64,000 nt of DNA from CAVVZJ01 sp963752755 (GTDB lineage Bacteria; Planctomycetota; Planctomycetia; Isosphaerales; Isosphaeraceae): positions 558,001 to 622,000 of the forward strand of contig CAVVZJ010000011.1 in the NCBI GenBank assembly GCA_963752755.1, in the 5' to 3' direction. Shown one piece after another: positions 46,873 through 56,465 of the stretch; within the stretch, counting starts at the first letter, position 1, and each line of letters starts with the position of its first letter. Position numbers and translations under genes: made by a program. A model generated the notes under the pieces. The model was not told the origin of the DNA. It did not search any database and saw nothing but the letters and a program-made list of their open reading frames with translations.

Positions 46873-48703
46873 CGGGAAGTGCGGCGGTCGAGTCATTGGT
46901 CGTTCTCGGGCGGTCCTCCACCTGATCAAAGCGACGGATCGTCTGCCAGACGAGGACCAGTCCCGCGACCAGGTAGAGGACGGTCCCGTAAGCAATCGCG
47001 GGCAGGGCCTCCACGTACTGCGAGCGGGGCGGCTCGTAGGAGGAACCATAGCCATAAGCGAATTGGGCACCATAGCGAATGTATCCGGCCGCCTCGGGTC
47101 CATGAAGCATGTCGGTCACGTCCGAATAGGAGGCCAGCGAGGCGCAGAGCACCCAGGGGGCGACGCCTCCCAGCGTCCGCTCGACTCGCTGCGCGGGCGA
47201 GATCCACTGGACGATCAGGTAGCCCCCATTCGTGAAGGCCAGGACGCCGAGGGCCAGGGCCAGGGCGCGAGCGGTCGTCGTCGAGGTCAGCGAACAGGCC
47301 ACGCCGAGGGCCGCGGCGGTGCCGAGGAAGATCGGCAGTTCCAGGATCGCCAGCACGAGCCCGAGCGGGTGGATCGCCCCGAGGGCCAGGCCGAGGAGCC
47401 ACAAGACCCCGAGCAAGATCCCGAGCCACTTGAACCGCAAGATGGCGCCGAGCATCTTCGCCCGCACGATCTCGCCGCCCGTCAACGGGGTGCCGAGCAG
47501 ACTGATCCAGGTATCCCCTTCCCGCTCCGACGTGATCGAGCCGGCCGCACTGCCCGTGATCCCGAGCATCCACAGGGCCACCAGGCCAAAACTCACGACC
47601 CGCAGAAAGCTATTGAGATACCATCGAGCGTCTTGGAGGTACCAGTCGCCGTACCCATGGTGCGAGAGGTCCCGCCAGGCGTCCTTCGCAAGCTCGAAGG
47701 CAAAGCAGCCGATGAGCACGGTCAGGAAGAGGTTGACGAACAGACCCACGAGCTTGACGACGCCCCCGCTTCGCGAGGTGTATCGTTCTTTCCAAAGCAT
47801 GGCCCCGTCGCCACACACTGGTCGGGGCAGAACGCGCCAACGCCAGCGTCCGCGGTTGTCGATACGAAGTTCCACACGGCGGCAGTTCCCTTCCCGACGC
47901 CCCAGTGGTCGGATCAAGACGATCGCTAGCCCGAGCATGAGCATGCCGTACAATGTCCAGACGAGTGTGAGCCGCGACAAGTCACCGCTGTCCATTGGCC
48001 CGTATCCAAGGAGGCTTCCGATCACCCCCGCCATCGGCATGGGCCAGATCGTCCACAAACCGTTGATGAGAGCGTGTCGTATCGGGCCGAGAGGCACCAT
48101 CAGGAAATAGATCATGGTCGGGGCGATCGCGAGGAAGGCAAGCATGGCATAGGCGTGAAAAATCGCGCGCCGGGGCTCGGTCGCCAGCGTCGAGACGAGG
48201 ATGGAGAGGCCGCCGAGGAAGACCGTCAAGGCCCCGAGGGCCGCGTAGGTCCGGATCGTCAACTCCTCATCGATGCCGCCGAAAAGGCTCAGCAAGCAGA
48301 GAACTGGCAGGCCCACGGCCACCAGGACGACGAGCAACAGGAGCCGTGCCGCCAGCTTCCCCAGGACGATCTCGACGCCCGTCAACCGGCTGGAGAGCAG
48401 GTAGTGGAGCGTCTTGCGACTCTTCTCCGCTGCGATCACCGGCGCCACCAGGGCGGGAGTCAGGACCACGATGGTCAGGAACTGAGCCAGGGTAAACGTC
48501 TGAAAAAGCCGTTGTGCGAACACGGCCATCTCGCGGATCGTCAGCTCCTCGCCGCCCCGACTCGCCACGAGATCGAGGATGGCTTGGTAGCCCGACCAGA
48601 TCACGATCAGCAAGAGCAGACCGTAGAGCGCCCTGATAATGAAGTAGCGCGCCCGGCGTGCGGTTGTGATCAACTCCGCATGGAAGACGGGACCGAGCGG
48701 CAT
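46841..48703 (-). CDS. Tandem ABC-2-type transporter permease
   Basis: I chose ATG at 48703 (MPLGPVFHAELITTARRARY); the upstream reading is not protein-like. The product is 620 aa with roughly 12 hydrophobic segments in two similar halves. Each half has the ABC-2 signature around a Glu/Lys motif: AAEKSRKTLHYLLSSRLTG with EIVLGKLAARLL, and TSEREGDTWISLLGTPLTG with EIVRAKMLGAIL. It looks like a fused pair of permease domains for export. No ATPase gene is adjacent, so its partner lies elsewhere. Confidence 0.75.
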   Translation of the reverse strand: MPLGPVFHAELITTARRARYFIIRALYGLLLLIVIWSGYQAILDLVASRGGEELTIREMAVFAQRLFQTFTLAQFLTIVVLTPALVAPVIAAEKSRKTLHYLLSSRLTGVEIVLGKLAARLLLLVVLVAVGLPVLCLLSLFGGIDEELTIRTYAALGALTVFLGGLSILVSTLATEPRRAIFHAYAMLAFLAIAPTMIYFLMVPLGPIRHALINGLWTIWPMPMAGVIGSLLGYGPMDSGDLSRLTLVWTLYGMLMLGLAIVLIRPLGRREGNCRRVELRIDNRGRWRWRVLPRPVCGDGAMLWKERYTSRSGGVVKLVGLFVNLFLTVLIGCFAFELAKDAWRDLSHHGYGDWYLQDARWYLNSFLRVVSFGLVALWMLGITGSAAGSITSEREGDTWISLLGTPLTGGEIVRAKMLGAILRFKWLGILLGVLWLLGLALGAIHPLGLVLAILELPIFLGTAAALGVACSLTSTTTARALALALGVLAFTNGGYLIVQWISPAQRVERTLGGVAPWVLCASLASYSDVTDMLHGPEAAGYIRYGAQFAYGYGSSYEPPRSQYVEALPAIAYGTVLYLVAGLVLVWQTIRRFDQVEDRPRTTNDSTAALPVKEQRRRWAL

Positions 48704-49020
48704 ATGCTTCGCGCCGGTTGAGGACGCGCCTCCGAGGATGGGTCGTGGACCGGCCTCCGTCGGAATCACTCGGGGCGTTCCGCCGCTGGTTTTTCCGATC
48801 GTGTCCAGCACGCCCTCGTTGATCCTCGGACAGCGTACTGCACACGAACTACCAGTAGGGTGGCGACCTCCAACGGCGGAACTCCGACGCCTTTCCAGCA
48901 TACGCGTTCCGCCCTACAGTTCTAGTCTCTCCAACGAAGAATTTCGGACCCCGGCAATCCTGGCTCGCTTTGTCCCGGTCGAGGCGACGGGCTATAATTC
49001 GACCTTTCGGTGATCGACGG
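48704..49020. other. Divergent intergenic region (permease / adenylate kinase)
   Basis: About 320 bp. It contains a good promoter for the kinase gene (48970-48998). Open reading frames extending from the permease gene into it lack coding character. Nothing else was recognised. Confidence 0.5.
48970..48998 (+). promoter_or_regulatory. Sigma-70-type promoter of adenylate kinase
   Basis: TTGTCC (48970-48975) and a perfect TATAAT (48993-48998) are separated by exactly 17 bp. Transcription would begin near 49005, leaving a very short leader of about 15 nt before ATG at 49021. Confidence 0.6.
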
Positions 49021-49731
49021 ATGAACCCGACACCACTGGATCAAGGAGTCTGCCCTTTGACCTTGCTCGTCCCCCCCACGCACCTGGTGATTTTCGGCCG
49101 TCCCGGCAGCGGCAAGAGTACGCTGGCCGAACGGCTTGGTCGGGAATTCGGTTACCAACTCGTCCGCACGGGCGAACTCCTACGCGCCGCCATCCGGAGG
49201 GAGGATTTCCTCGGAAGACGGGTCGAAGTTCATCTGTCAAGTGGTGAGCTTGTCCCCGACCCCCTGATCTTCGAATTGCTCGAACATAGCCTCCAGGCCC
49301 CGTCCACCGAGAAGCTCCTCTTCGACGGTTTTCCTCGGACAATGGGCCAGGTTCCCTTGCTGGAGCAGTTTGAGGAGAAGCTGGGTTTTCGCATCGAGTG
49401 TTACCTCGACGTTGAGGTAAGCCGCGAGGAGGCCATCACGCGGATGACTGACCGACGCGTCTGTCCGGTTTGCGGTGCCACGTATCACCTCCGTGCCAAG
49501 CCGCCCCGCCGGGACGAGAGCTGCGACCACGATGGCGCCCATCTTGAACGCCGCAAGGACGACGCCATCGAGGTCGTCTCGGTCCGCCAGAGGCTCTATG
49601 ACGAGCATGCTGGGCCGATTCTAGAATACTACCGCACGCACGCCCCCGAGCAGTTCGTGGCCATCAACGGCGAGCGACCGCCCAGGGAGGTCTATGCCGC
49701 GACGGTCCGCGCCCTGCGACTCGTCGAGTGA
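49021..49731 (+). CDS. adk: Adenylate kinase-family nucleoside monophosphate kinase
   Basis: ATG at 49021; no strong ribosome binding site, and the promoter predicts a very short leader. The product is 236 aa. The P-loop is VIFGRPGSGKSTLAERLGRE, and the NMP-binding region has YQLVRTGELLRAAIRRE and the hallmark FDGFPRTMGQ. The LID has a Cys-rich zinc-type motif starting RRVCPVCGATYHLRAKPPRR followed by CDHDG and RRKDD. It interconverts AMP+ATP and ADP in the cytoplasm. It may be one of several paralogues because the LID and C-terminus differ somewhat from the main bacterial enzyme. Confidence 0.85.
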   Translation: MNPTPLDQGVCPLTLLVPPTHLVIFGRPGSGKSTLAERLGREFGYQLVRTGELLRAAIRREDFLGRRVEVHLSSGELVPDPLIFELLEHSLQAPSTEKLLFDGFPRTMGQVPLLEQFEEKLGFRIECYLDVEVSREEAITRMTDRRVCPVCGATYHLRAKPPRRDESCDHDGAHLERRKDDAIEVVSVRQRLYDEHAGPILEYYRTHAPEQFVAINGERPPREVYAATVRALRLVE

Positions 49732-49734
49732 CGC

Positions 49735-51810
49735 TCAGCGAGGGCTCTCCGGTTGCCAGGGTCGGACTTCCAGCCAGTCGCGGTCCGGACTCAACTTCGC
49801 CGCGAAAGTCTCGGTCCAACTCCAGGCGAAGGGCTTCGTTGTCCAGAGGCGGACCTCCCGAGGGGCGAGTAGGGCGATGGCCTGCGGCATGTCGAGGACC
49901 CGCGAGAGGTTCAAGAAGGCTGGCCCGCGCTCCACATCGGTCGGCGGATCGACGAGCAGCACCGTCTTCACTTCCGGCTCAAACACCGCTGCCCAGAGTG
50001 TCAGGGCGGCGGCGTCACCGGCTCCGAAGAGCCACTTCGGCGCCTCGCTCTCGACGACCTTCAAGGCCCGCCGAATGTCCCAGACCTGCATTCCGGCGAG
50101 CGTCTGGCCGAGCAGGTAGAACCGACGCCGGACCTGTTTGTCCTCCTTCTCCGCCCAGGCCGACGGCCCGACCCCGCGCGGGGCGAACAACGACTGGACC
50201 GTCCCCGATCGCAGTAATTCTCGCATCGGCTCGAACGGCGCCTCCTTCGTCGGGTCGCCACCTTCTGATTCGAACGCTCGGATCAAGTTCTCATGTTTTT
50301 TCCATTGTTCTTGATCGAGGACAACGAGGACGTTGCGGTCCACCTTTGGCGCCTCGGGGTCGTAGAACTGCCAGAGCCGGAGCGACACGCCGGGCTGGGA
50401 CTGGAAGTCGAAGGCCCTCAGTCCGACACCGCCTCGGGTCACGTCGTAGGCTCGCTTCACCGAGAGATTCCCCGCCTCCTTCTCTGAAGGCCATCCGGCG
50501 AACACCTTCGACTGGAGCCGTTCGGTCCAGCAATCGCGGAGATCGTTCCAGTTCCCCTGGGACTCCGGTACTGCCGGCGCCTCGGCTCGCTTGAGGAAGC
50601 TCTCATGGATCGTCGCGTTCCGACTGCCCTGCGGTTTCTCGCTTGGGTCGAGGACCTTCAGCGCCTGGATAGGGATCTTGCGATCCGGCTCGGAGATGGT
50701 CGAAGGGCTCACGTCCTTGCCCTGAAGGAACTTCTCCATGAAGGCAAACGAGGGATGCCGGATCTCCTCGGAATCGACGTGTCCCCCCGAGCCGATCACG
50801 ATCCCGAGCTTTTCCTCGGCGTCATACCAACCATAGACCTTTTCCAGTTTCTCATAGACCCGCATCACTCCGCCTTTCGGGAAGATCGGGTCAGCGTCGG
50901 TGTTCTCCAACAGGAGTGCCTTGGGGGCCACGAGGGCCGCGACCATCGGGTAATCCCAGCGGTAGGTGTTGACCACATACATGCAGTCGCAATGCCCCTG
51001 CACCACCCCCTGTTTATGTGGACCGGGGAAGTCGCCCCCGACGACGTGATCCTGGAGGTCAGTGATACCGGCCACGGGGATGACGGCGGACAAACGGTCG
51101 TCGATGGCGCCGAGCCACCACGAGGTGGCCCCACCGCCCGAACGGCCGGTGACACCGAGCCGCTTCGGGTCAACTTCCGGTCGCGAGCAGAGGTAGTCGA
51201 TCGCCCGGACTCCATTCCACGCTTCGATACCGGCGGGCGTGTAGCCGCGGGAGTACCACCACCACATTCCCTCGCGATAGGTCCCGTGGTGCAGGCCGGG
51301 GATCTCACCGAGTTGGAGCGTGTCGACCACGAGGCAGACGAAGCCATTGGCGGCGTACCACTCGGGATGATGCTGGTAGTGAGCCTTGCAGCCGTAGATC
51401 ACGCCGTCCTTCTCGACACGCGCATGGCCGCACACGTAGAGGATCGCCGGCAGGGGTCGCTTGACTTCCTTGGGGCGGTAGAGGTTGCCCGTTACGTACA
51501 GTCCCGGCAACGACTGGAAGACCAGCTTTTCGACGACGAAATCCGGCTGTTCGAGAGTGCCGGTGATCCGGGGTTGCAGGTCGGGCTTGTCGGGGAAGGG
51601 CCAGAGGCCGAGCATCTCCAGCAACCGGCGCTGGAGATCGGGTCGCCTCGCCTTCCACTCCTCGGCCGAGTTGATCCCGTCTAGCGGCCGACTCGCGATC
51701 CGCGATACCTCAGCCTGAAAGTAATCGGCGAGCGGTGGACCATCGGCCCGTAAGGACCGTGGCCAGGCCGCGAGGATCGAAACCAGCACCAACGCGAGTC
51801 GCAGGCCCAT
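49735..51810 (-). CDS. Secreted alpha/beta hydrolase (acetyl xylan esterase-like)
   Basis: ATG at 51810 has GGAGAG upstream and a signal peptide (LRLALVLVSILAAWPRSLRA). The product is 691 aa. The hydrolase fold has ILYVCGHARVEKDGVIYGCK, GIEAWNGVRAIDYLCSRPEV and the nucleophile elbow RLGVTGRSGGGATSWWLGAI; an Asp (NTDADPIFP) and a His (GSGGHVDSEE) follow at suitable places. The C-terminal 300 residues form a second hydrolase-like region without an evident Ser elbow. It resembles planctomycete exported acetyl esterases of polysaccharide breakdown. Its stop codon is 4 bp from the converging kinase stop. Confidence 0.8.
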   Translation of the reverse strand: MGLRLALVLVSILAAWPRSLRADGPPLADYFQAEVSRIASRPLDGINSAEEWKARRPDLQRRLLEMLGLWPFPDKPDLQPRITGTLEQPDFVVEKLVFQSLPGLYVTGNLYRPKEVKRPLPAILYVCGHARVEKDGVIYGCKAHYQHHPEWYAANGFVCLVVDTLQLGEIPGLHHGTYREGMWWWYSRGYTPAGIEAWNGVRAIDYLCSRPEVDPKRLGVTGRSGGGATSWWLGAIDDRLSAVIPVAGITDLQDHVVGGDFPGPHKQGVVQGHCDCMYVVNTYRWDYPMVAALVAPKALLLENTDADPIFPKGGVMRVYEKLEKVYGWYDAEEKLGIVIGSGGHVDSEEIRHPSFAFMEKFLQGKDVSPSTISEPDRKIPIQALKVLDPSEKPQGSRNATIHESFLKRAEAPAVPESQGNWNDLRDCWTERLQSKVFAGWPSEKEAGNLSVKRAYDVTRGGVGLRAFDFQSQPGVSLRLWQFYDPEAPKVDRNVLVVLDQEQWKKHENLIRAFESEGGDPTKEAPFEPMRELLRSGTVQSLFAPRGVGPSAWAEKEDKQVRRRFYLLGQTLAGMQVWDIRRALKVVESEAPKWLFGAGDAAALTLWAAVFEPEVKTVLLVDPPTDVERGPAFLNLSRVLDMPQAIALLAPREVRLWTTKPFAWSWTETFAAKLSPDRDWLEVRPWQPESPR

Positions 51811-51937
51811 CGAAGTCTCTCCTCTTGCGTTTGCTTCCCCATTGGAACCTGAGTGAGCCCTATGGCAACGCAGCATGACGCTGGTTGCAAGGGAAATCTC
51901 GGACCTCACCGCGATCGCATCCTCGACCGGCTGAGCC

Positions 51938-52534
51938 TCAGAGTCTCAACCAGCGGAGCAAAAACGTCTCGAAGAGAATCCAGAGTGGTGGAAAGACGAG
52001 GATCAGGACGATGATGATTCGCATCAGGGCCCGCCGTCGAGCACCGGGCTCGGGCGCCAACTCATCGTAGGCGTCGTCGAGGTCGTCGCCGGAGCCCTTG
52101 GGTGGTTCCCACGTCTGGCTCATGAGAATCCGCGCCTCGGACATCAGCTCACTCGGGACCTGAAGCTTCACGCCCCCTGTGGCGATGTTGTAAACCGAGA
52201 CGGTCCCCATCCGCTCACCATCGAGGAACGTTGGGATGCCCTCCGATTCCAGACGGAGGCGCGGCACCTGGGCCGCGGCCACGGAATCGAACCGGGCGAT
52301 TGTTGCCCAATCCACGGGCTCACCCCCGGAATTTCCGCCGGGGTTCAACGACGAGGCCGGCTCCAGCGGGACGTCATGCTTCGGGCAGAGTACACCCGCC
52401 GGCTCGCACCAGAGACGCTCGCAGACCGGGCAGTACGATTGCTCGACGAGCGTCTCGCCACAACGTTCGCAGAGCGTGGCAGACGACTCCTTGGTATCTT
52501 GGTTTCCGCAATGTGGACAGTAGGTGGATGGCAC
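51938..52534 (-). CDS. Zinc-ribbon and DUF2007 protein with C-terminal membrane anchor
   Basis: I prefer GTG at 52534 (VPSTYCPHCGNQ) with GGTGAGG upstream; a longer GTG start at 52582 is possible, and there is no ATG. The product is 198 aa. The N-terminus has three CxxC-type pairs (YCPHCGN, LCERCGE, YCPVCERLWC), then a lone Cys in LCPKHD. The middle is a DUF2007 domain (ARFDSVAAAQVPRLRLESEG, with VKLQVPSELMSEARILM). The C-terminus is one transmembrane helix (LMRIIIVLILVFPPLWILF). DUF2007 is annotated as a putative signal-transducing domain; the role here is unknown. Confidence 0.75.
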   Translation of the reverse strand: MPSTYCPHCGNQDTKESSATLCERCGETLVEQSYCPVCERLWCEPAGVLCPKHDVPLEPASSLNPGGNSGGEPVDWATIARFDSVAAAQVPRLRLESEGIPTFLDGERMGTVSVYNIATGGVKLQVPSELMSEARILMSQTWEPPKGSGDDLDDAYDELAPEPGARRRALMRIIIVLILVFPPLWILFETFLLRWLRL

Positions 52535-52675
52535 GGCAACCTCACCGTTGGACCGTCGCGGGAACCGGCATTGCCTCACCACAAGGTCTGAGTCCGGGTC
52601 GCCCCGCTCCTCAGGTCATGATACGTGACGGCGCTTGCGCCAGCCATCATACCGACCGCCAACCTCAATTCCGAC

Positions 52676-54412
52676 TCATTGCGAGCGAACTCGGCCGCTC
52701 GCTCCCGCCCGGATCGCAATCAGGTGCACTCCCCCCGACCGATCGGCCAGGGCGAGTCGGTTCCTTTCCGGGCTATAGCCCAGAGCCATCGGGATGACCG
52801 TCCCCAGGTTGCCTGGTCCGCGAACCGGAAGGCACCCGAGGGAGCGACCGTTCAGCAACGAAGCGACCTCGATCGCGGACGCGTCGGGCCGGGTGCAGGC
52901 CAGATACCGGCGGGTTTCCGTGGAATCCTCGTCGGCCTTCCTCGGTTCGGTTATTGCGATCGCATGACGGTCCGACCTGACCGGCATCAGGATCTGGTCG
53001 TCCCCGGAAATCGAGACATAAGGCATTTTTCGCTCGGCGAGCGGAACACGTCCCGTGATCCTCGGATGGAGCGGATCGGCCAGGTCGATGCCGGCGATTT
53101 GCTCCGTTCCCCGGAGCACAACGGCCGCGTGCGTCTCTCGACGGGAAAGGTTCAAGGCGTCGGGATCATCCCGGGGGTGGTCGAATAAGACCTCGGAGAC
53201 GATCCTCGGTTGACCATTTGCTTGCAAGTCGATGGCAACGAGCGAAGGATCGGAGCGGTTCGTCTCGCCCTCGGCATGTCCCGAGAGAAGCACCAGGGCC
53301 ACGCGGCCGCCTGCAATCAGGACGAGGTCGTCGGGGTCATAACCGACGGGGAACTTCGATCCGAGTTCGTGCCCCTGGAAGTCGAAGACCTGCCAGAATC
53401 CCGGCACCAGATGCCGCGCATCGCCGCTGGGACGCTGGAGGACGTACAACTGATCCGGAGTTGGCCAGAGCGCCACGGGCTTGCCGGACAGCTTCACATC
53501 GCGAAATTGTGTGAGCGTGTCTTCGTCCGTCACCTGGAACAGAACGAGCCGATCGTAGCGCGGACAGGTGACGGCGACGAGTCGCCCTCGATCGAGGAAT
53601 GCTACCCGCTCAGCCCGCTGATGCCCGGTCTTGGCACGATCGGTGACGACCAGGGAGAACCGGCCGCAATGCAACTCGGCGGGTTGCCTGGTGCGTTGAA
53701 TGATCAAGGTGCCCACCGCCAGGACCAAGAGCACGATGACCAGCCCGATCCCGATTCGCCCCGAGGGCGGTCGCACCTTTGGTCCGAAGCTCACGCGGGG
53801 CTCGTTCCCTCTCGCGATCCGGACGAGATTGGTCCGGTGCCGAAAAACGAGCAACGCCAGTAGGAGCAGAAGGGCTACGCTCAGAACAACCTGATCGCGA
53901 CTCCACGGGTCATCGATCAGTGCGAAATGGGCCGTCACGAATACCATCCCCGCCAGCAGCGACGAGATCGAGACAATCCGCGTCACGAGTAGAATGACCA
54001 CGAACGCGAAGGCGGCCGCCTCCGCGGCTCTCGGGTCGAGCGCTAAGACGACGCCGAGACTCGTGGCGACCCCTTTCCCCCCTTTGAATTTTAAGTAAAT
54101 GGGAAAGTTATGCCCGAGAATCGCCGCCACGCCGACCAGGACGGGTAAGCTCGGAACCCACTCGCCCGCCAGGGTACGAACCGCCACTGGCAGGCCCCAG
54201 GTCGGCAGCAAGCCTTTGAGCAGGTCGATCACAAAGACTGTCACGAACCCCCACGCCCCAAGGACCCGGCCGGCGTTGGTAGCGCCGACGTTGCCCGACC
54301 CAAGCGTCCGGATGTCGATTCCCTTGACCGTGCGGACCAGCACATAGGCAGTCGGCACGGCCCCAATCAGGTAGCCGAGGGTGACGGCGAGGATTTCAAG
54401 AGCGATGGTCAT
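52676..54412 (-). CDS. plsY: PlsY glycerol-3-phosphate acyltransferase fused to a C-terminal propeller-like domain
   Basis: The product is 578 aa; PlsY is normally about 200 aa. Residues 1-205 are a good PlsY: GSGNVGATNAGRVLG (residues 38-52), GHNFPIYLKFKGGKGVATS (100-118) and several transmembrane segments. An added hydrophobic helix (GLVIVLLVLAVGTLII, about 226-242) leads into about 330 residues with repeated strand pairs such as ERVAFLDRGRLVAVTCPRYD, PVALWPTPDQLYVLQRPSG and VSISGDDQILMPVRSD, which look like a beta-propeller. The reading frame is continuous, so the fusion is not an artefact of a shift. PlsY transfers acyl groups from acyl phosphate to G3P to start phospholipid synthesis. 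The extra domain probably faces the periplasm. Confidence 0.85.
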   Translation of the reverse strand: MTIALEILAVTLGYLIGAVPTAYVLVRTVKGIDIRTLGSGNVGATNAGRVLGAWGFVTVFVIDLLKGLLPTWGLPVAVRTLAGEWVPSLPVLVGVAAILGHNFPIYLKFKGGKGVATSLGVVLALDPRAAEAAAFAFVVILLVTRIVSISSLLAGMVFVTAHFALIDDPWSRDQVVLSVALLLLLALLVFRHRTNLVRIARGNEPRVSFGPKVRPPSGRIGIGLVIVLLVLAVGTLIIQRTRQPAELHCGRFSLVVTDRAKTGHQRAERVAFLDRGRLVAVTCPRYDRLVLFQVTDEDTLTQFRDVKLSGKPVALWPTPDQLYVLQRPSGDARHLVPGFWQVFDFQGHELGSKFPVGYDPDDLVLIAGGRVALVLLSGHAEGETNRSDPSLVAIDLQANGQPRIVSEVLFDHPRDDPDALNLSRRETHAAVVLRGTEQIAGIDLADPLHPRITGRVPLAERKMPYVSISGDDQILMPVRSDRHAIAITEPRKADEDSTETRRYLACTRPDASAIEVASLLNGRSLGCLPVRGPGNLGTVIPMALGYSPERNRLALADRSGGVHLIAIRAGASGRVRSQ

Positions 54413-54421
54413 GTCGTCATC

Positions 54422-55171
54422 CTAACCGATCTTCAACCGGGGCCGTTCGGCCTCACCCAGAAACGCGGCGCGGCGGCTCTGGAACAGCTCGTTGGCAGCG
54501 GAATAGTCGTCGTGGCGGCCGATGTCGAGCCACTCGCAAGCCTGGCGAAACCCGCGTACCGTCTTGCCCGAGCGTCGGATGGCTTCGAGCAGGTCGGGCA
54601 TCCCGAGTGGTTCGCCGGGACTGAGGTAATCCCAGGCGGACGGGTCGAGGATGTAGAGGCCCATACTGACCTCGAAAGAAAAGCTCGGCTTCTCGCGATA
54701 GCCGGTCAAGATGCCGGGATCGTCGCCGAAGTCCAGCACGCCGAAGTCGATCTTCACCTCCCGAGGGAAGACCGCGATCGTGGCGGCCGAGCGTTGACGG
54801 ACGTGGTCCTCGTACATCGCCCCGAAGTCCAGTGTGGTGAGGATGTCGCCATTGAGGATCAAGACCGACTCACGCGGACGTTCCATCAACGTCAGGCCGC
54901 CGGCCGTCCCCAATGGGGTCACCTCTCGACGGTAGCGAATCCGGGCGCCGAACCGGCGGCCGTCGCCACAGAAGGATTCAATATACTCGCTCAAGTAACC
55001 GGTGATAATCGTCACCTCCCCGAAGCCGAACCTGACGAGTTGCCGGAGCACGACCTCAAGGATCGGCATCGGGTTGTCGTCCCCGAGGGGCATCAGTGGC
55101 TTCGGGAAGACGTGCGTGAACGGCCTCAGACGCGTGCCTTTGCCGCCGGCCAGGACGATGGCCTGCTTCAC
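54422..55171 (-). CDS. Sugar-1-phosphate nucleotidyltransferase
   Basis: The start is GTG at 55171 with a strong AGGAGG upstream, overlapping the GT4 stop codon (GTGA). The product is 249 aa. The nucleotidyltransferase signature is KQAIVLAGGKGTRLRPFTHV followed by FPKPLMPLGDDNPMPILE; the metal-binding Asp is in ESVLILNGDILTTLDF. The Lys in ILTGYREKPSF and WLDIGRHDDYSAANELF complete the family pattern. It makes an NDP-sugar (GDP-mannose/heptose or dTDP/UDP-glucose types are possible) for the envelope glycans of this operon. Confidence 0.85.
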   Translation of the reverse strand: MKQAIVLAGGKGTRLRPFTHVFPKPLMPLGDDNPMPILEVVLRQLVRFGFGEVTIITGYLSEYIESFCGDGRRFGARIRYRREVTPLGTAGGLTLMERPRESVLILNGDILTTLDFGAMYEDHVRQRSAATIAVFPREVKIDFGVLDFGDDPGILTGYREKPSFSFEVSMGLYILDPSAWDYLSPGEPLGMPDLLEAIRRSGKTVRGFRQACEWLDIGRHDDYSAANELFQSRRAAFLGEAERPRLKIG

Positions 55172-56454
55172 ATCAGCCTCCTTGCTTGACGATCCACCGT
55201 CGAGACGCTTGGAGCCGAGAGTATCGGGCGCGTCTCGGGAAGCCGCCCCTTGCCTGACAAGGTTCCGGAGCCGGCTCGCCGCTTCGTCTCCGCGACTTCC
55301 TCGCACAAGGCGACCAGCCTCGTGACGTGCCGGTCGAACGATTGCTCTGCGCCGAGCCGCACTGCAGCCGAGGCCATTGCCATCCTGGCCCGGTCGTCGG
55401 CCATCCGATCCAGGGCCCTGGTCAAGCCAGTAATATCATCCGGCTGGTCGATCACAAAGCCCTCGCGTCCCTCGGTCATGACCTCGCTCGCACCATTACA
55501 CCGCGTCGTGATAACGGGTAGGCCGCACGCCAGGGCCTCGAAGACGACGAGCGAACAAGGGTCATAATATGTGGGTGAGACGAAGAAGTCGCAACCGTGA
55601 TAGCAGGCCTTGATTTCGGGAACGAAGCCGACGAGGTGCACGGTCGCTCCCAGGCCCAGGTCGGCGACCAGACGCCGCATCGGTGCCAGCTTGCCGCCTC
55701 CGCAGACGGCGAGATGGATCGGCCGAGCTTCCGGGCTCCGATCGCAGCGTTGCTTCCAGGTCCGCAGTAACGGCGGCAGTCCCTTGAGTCGAAAGTTGTG
55801 CCCGACGAAAAGACCGATCAGTTCCGACTCTCCCAGTCCGAGACGATCCCGGAACGCCTTCCGAACCGCATCGCGATCCGTGACGGTGAGCCGGCCAGCG
55901 TCGATGGCATTCGGGATCACACGGACTCGTTCGCGGGGCACTGCGTGAAACCGTTCGAGATGCTCGCGCACCATCTCACTCACCGCGACGAACCGGGTCG
56001 GCCTCGTGGAGTCGTACTGCCGTCGCTCGATTGCGTGATGAAGAAGCCACCACTTCGGATTGATGCGTTTTCCCAGCTTGTATGTCTCCCGGACGAGTCC
56101 CGCCCGGTAGCGCATCGCGTTGGCCTGAAGACTGGCCTCATGGACCCCGCCCTGGGGAATCAGAATATCCTGGTGCCAGGTGTTAATAAAACCCACCGTG
56201 CAATCGTGCTTCGACCGCTGCAAGGCGATCTCCGAGGATCGGGCGAAGTCCCAGACCCTCCCAGCGCGACTTCGCCCCCGGACCGGCACGCGAACGCCTC
56301 GAACCTCACTCGGCAACGCTGCGTCGTCCCACGTCTCCGCGTAGAGAAATACTTCGTGGCCCTCGGCGGCGAGTCGCCTCCCGAGGTCCGCGACATAGGT
56401 CTCGGCGCCCCCCTTCGATGGATCGACATGCTGGAGAACCAGAGCGATCTCCAT
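55168..56454 (-). CDS. Glycosyltransferase family 4
   Basis: ATG at 56454 has GAGG nine bases upstream. The product is 428 aa with a GT-B fold. The N-terminal donor-type loop is HVDPSKGGAETYVADLGRRL; the C-terminal half has RVRVIPNAIDAGRL, GLFVGHNFRLKGLPPLLRTW, VHLVGFVPEIKACYHGCDFF and the EX7E motif in SLVVFEALACGLPVITTR. WaaG-like LPS core glycosyltransferases look similar. It acts at the inner membrane on lipid-linked sugars. It lies 11 bp after the WaaP-like gene. Confidence 0.88.
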   Translation of the reverse strand: MEIALVLQHVDPSKGGAETYVADLGRRLAAEGHEVFLYAETWDDAALPSEVRGVRVPVRGRSRAGRVWDFARSSEIALQRSKHDCTVGFINTWHQDILIPQGGVHEASLQANAMRYRAGLVRETYKLGKRINPKWWLLHHAIERRQYDSTRPTRFVAVSEMVREHLERFHAVPRERVRVIPNAIDAGRLTVTDRDAVRKAFRDRLGLGESELIGLFVGHNFRLKGLPPLLRTWKQRCDRSPEARPIHLAVCGGGKLAPMRRLVADLGLGATVHLVGFVPEIKACYHGCDFFVSPTYYDPCSLVVFEALACGLPVITTRCNGASEVMTEGREGFVIDQPDDITGLTRALDRMADDRARMAMASAAVRLGAEQSFDRHVTRLVALCEEVAETKRRAGSGTLSGKGRLPETRPILSAPSVSTVDRQARRLM

Positions 56455-56465
56455 GGGAAAAATCC

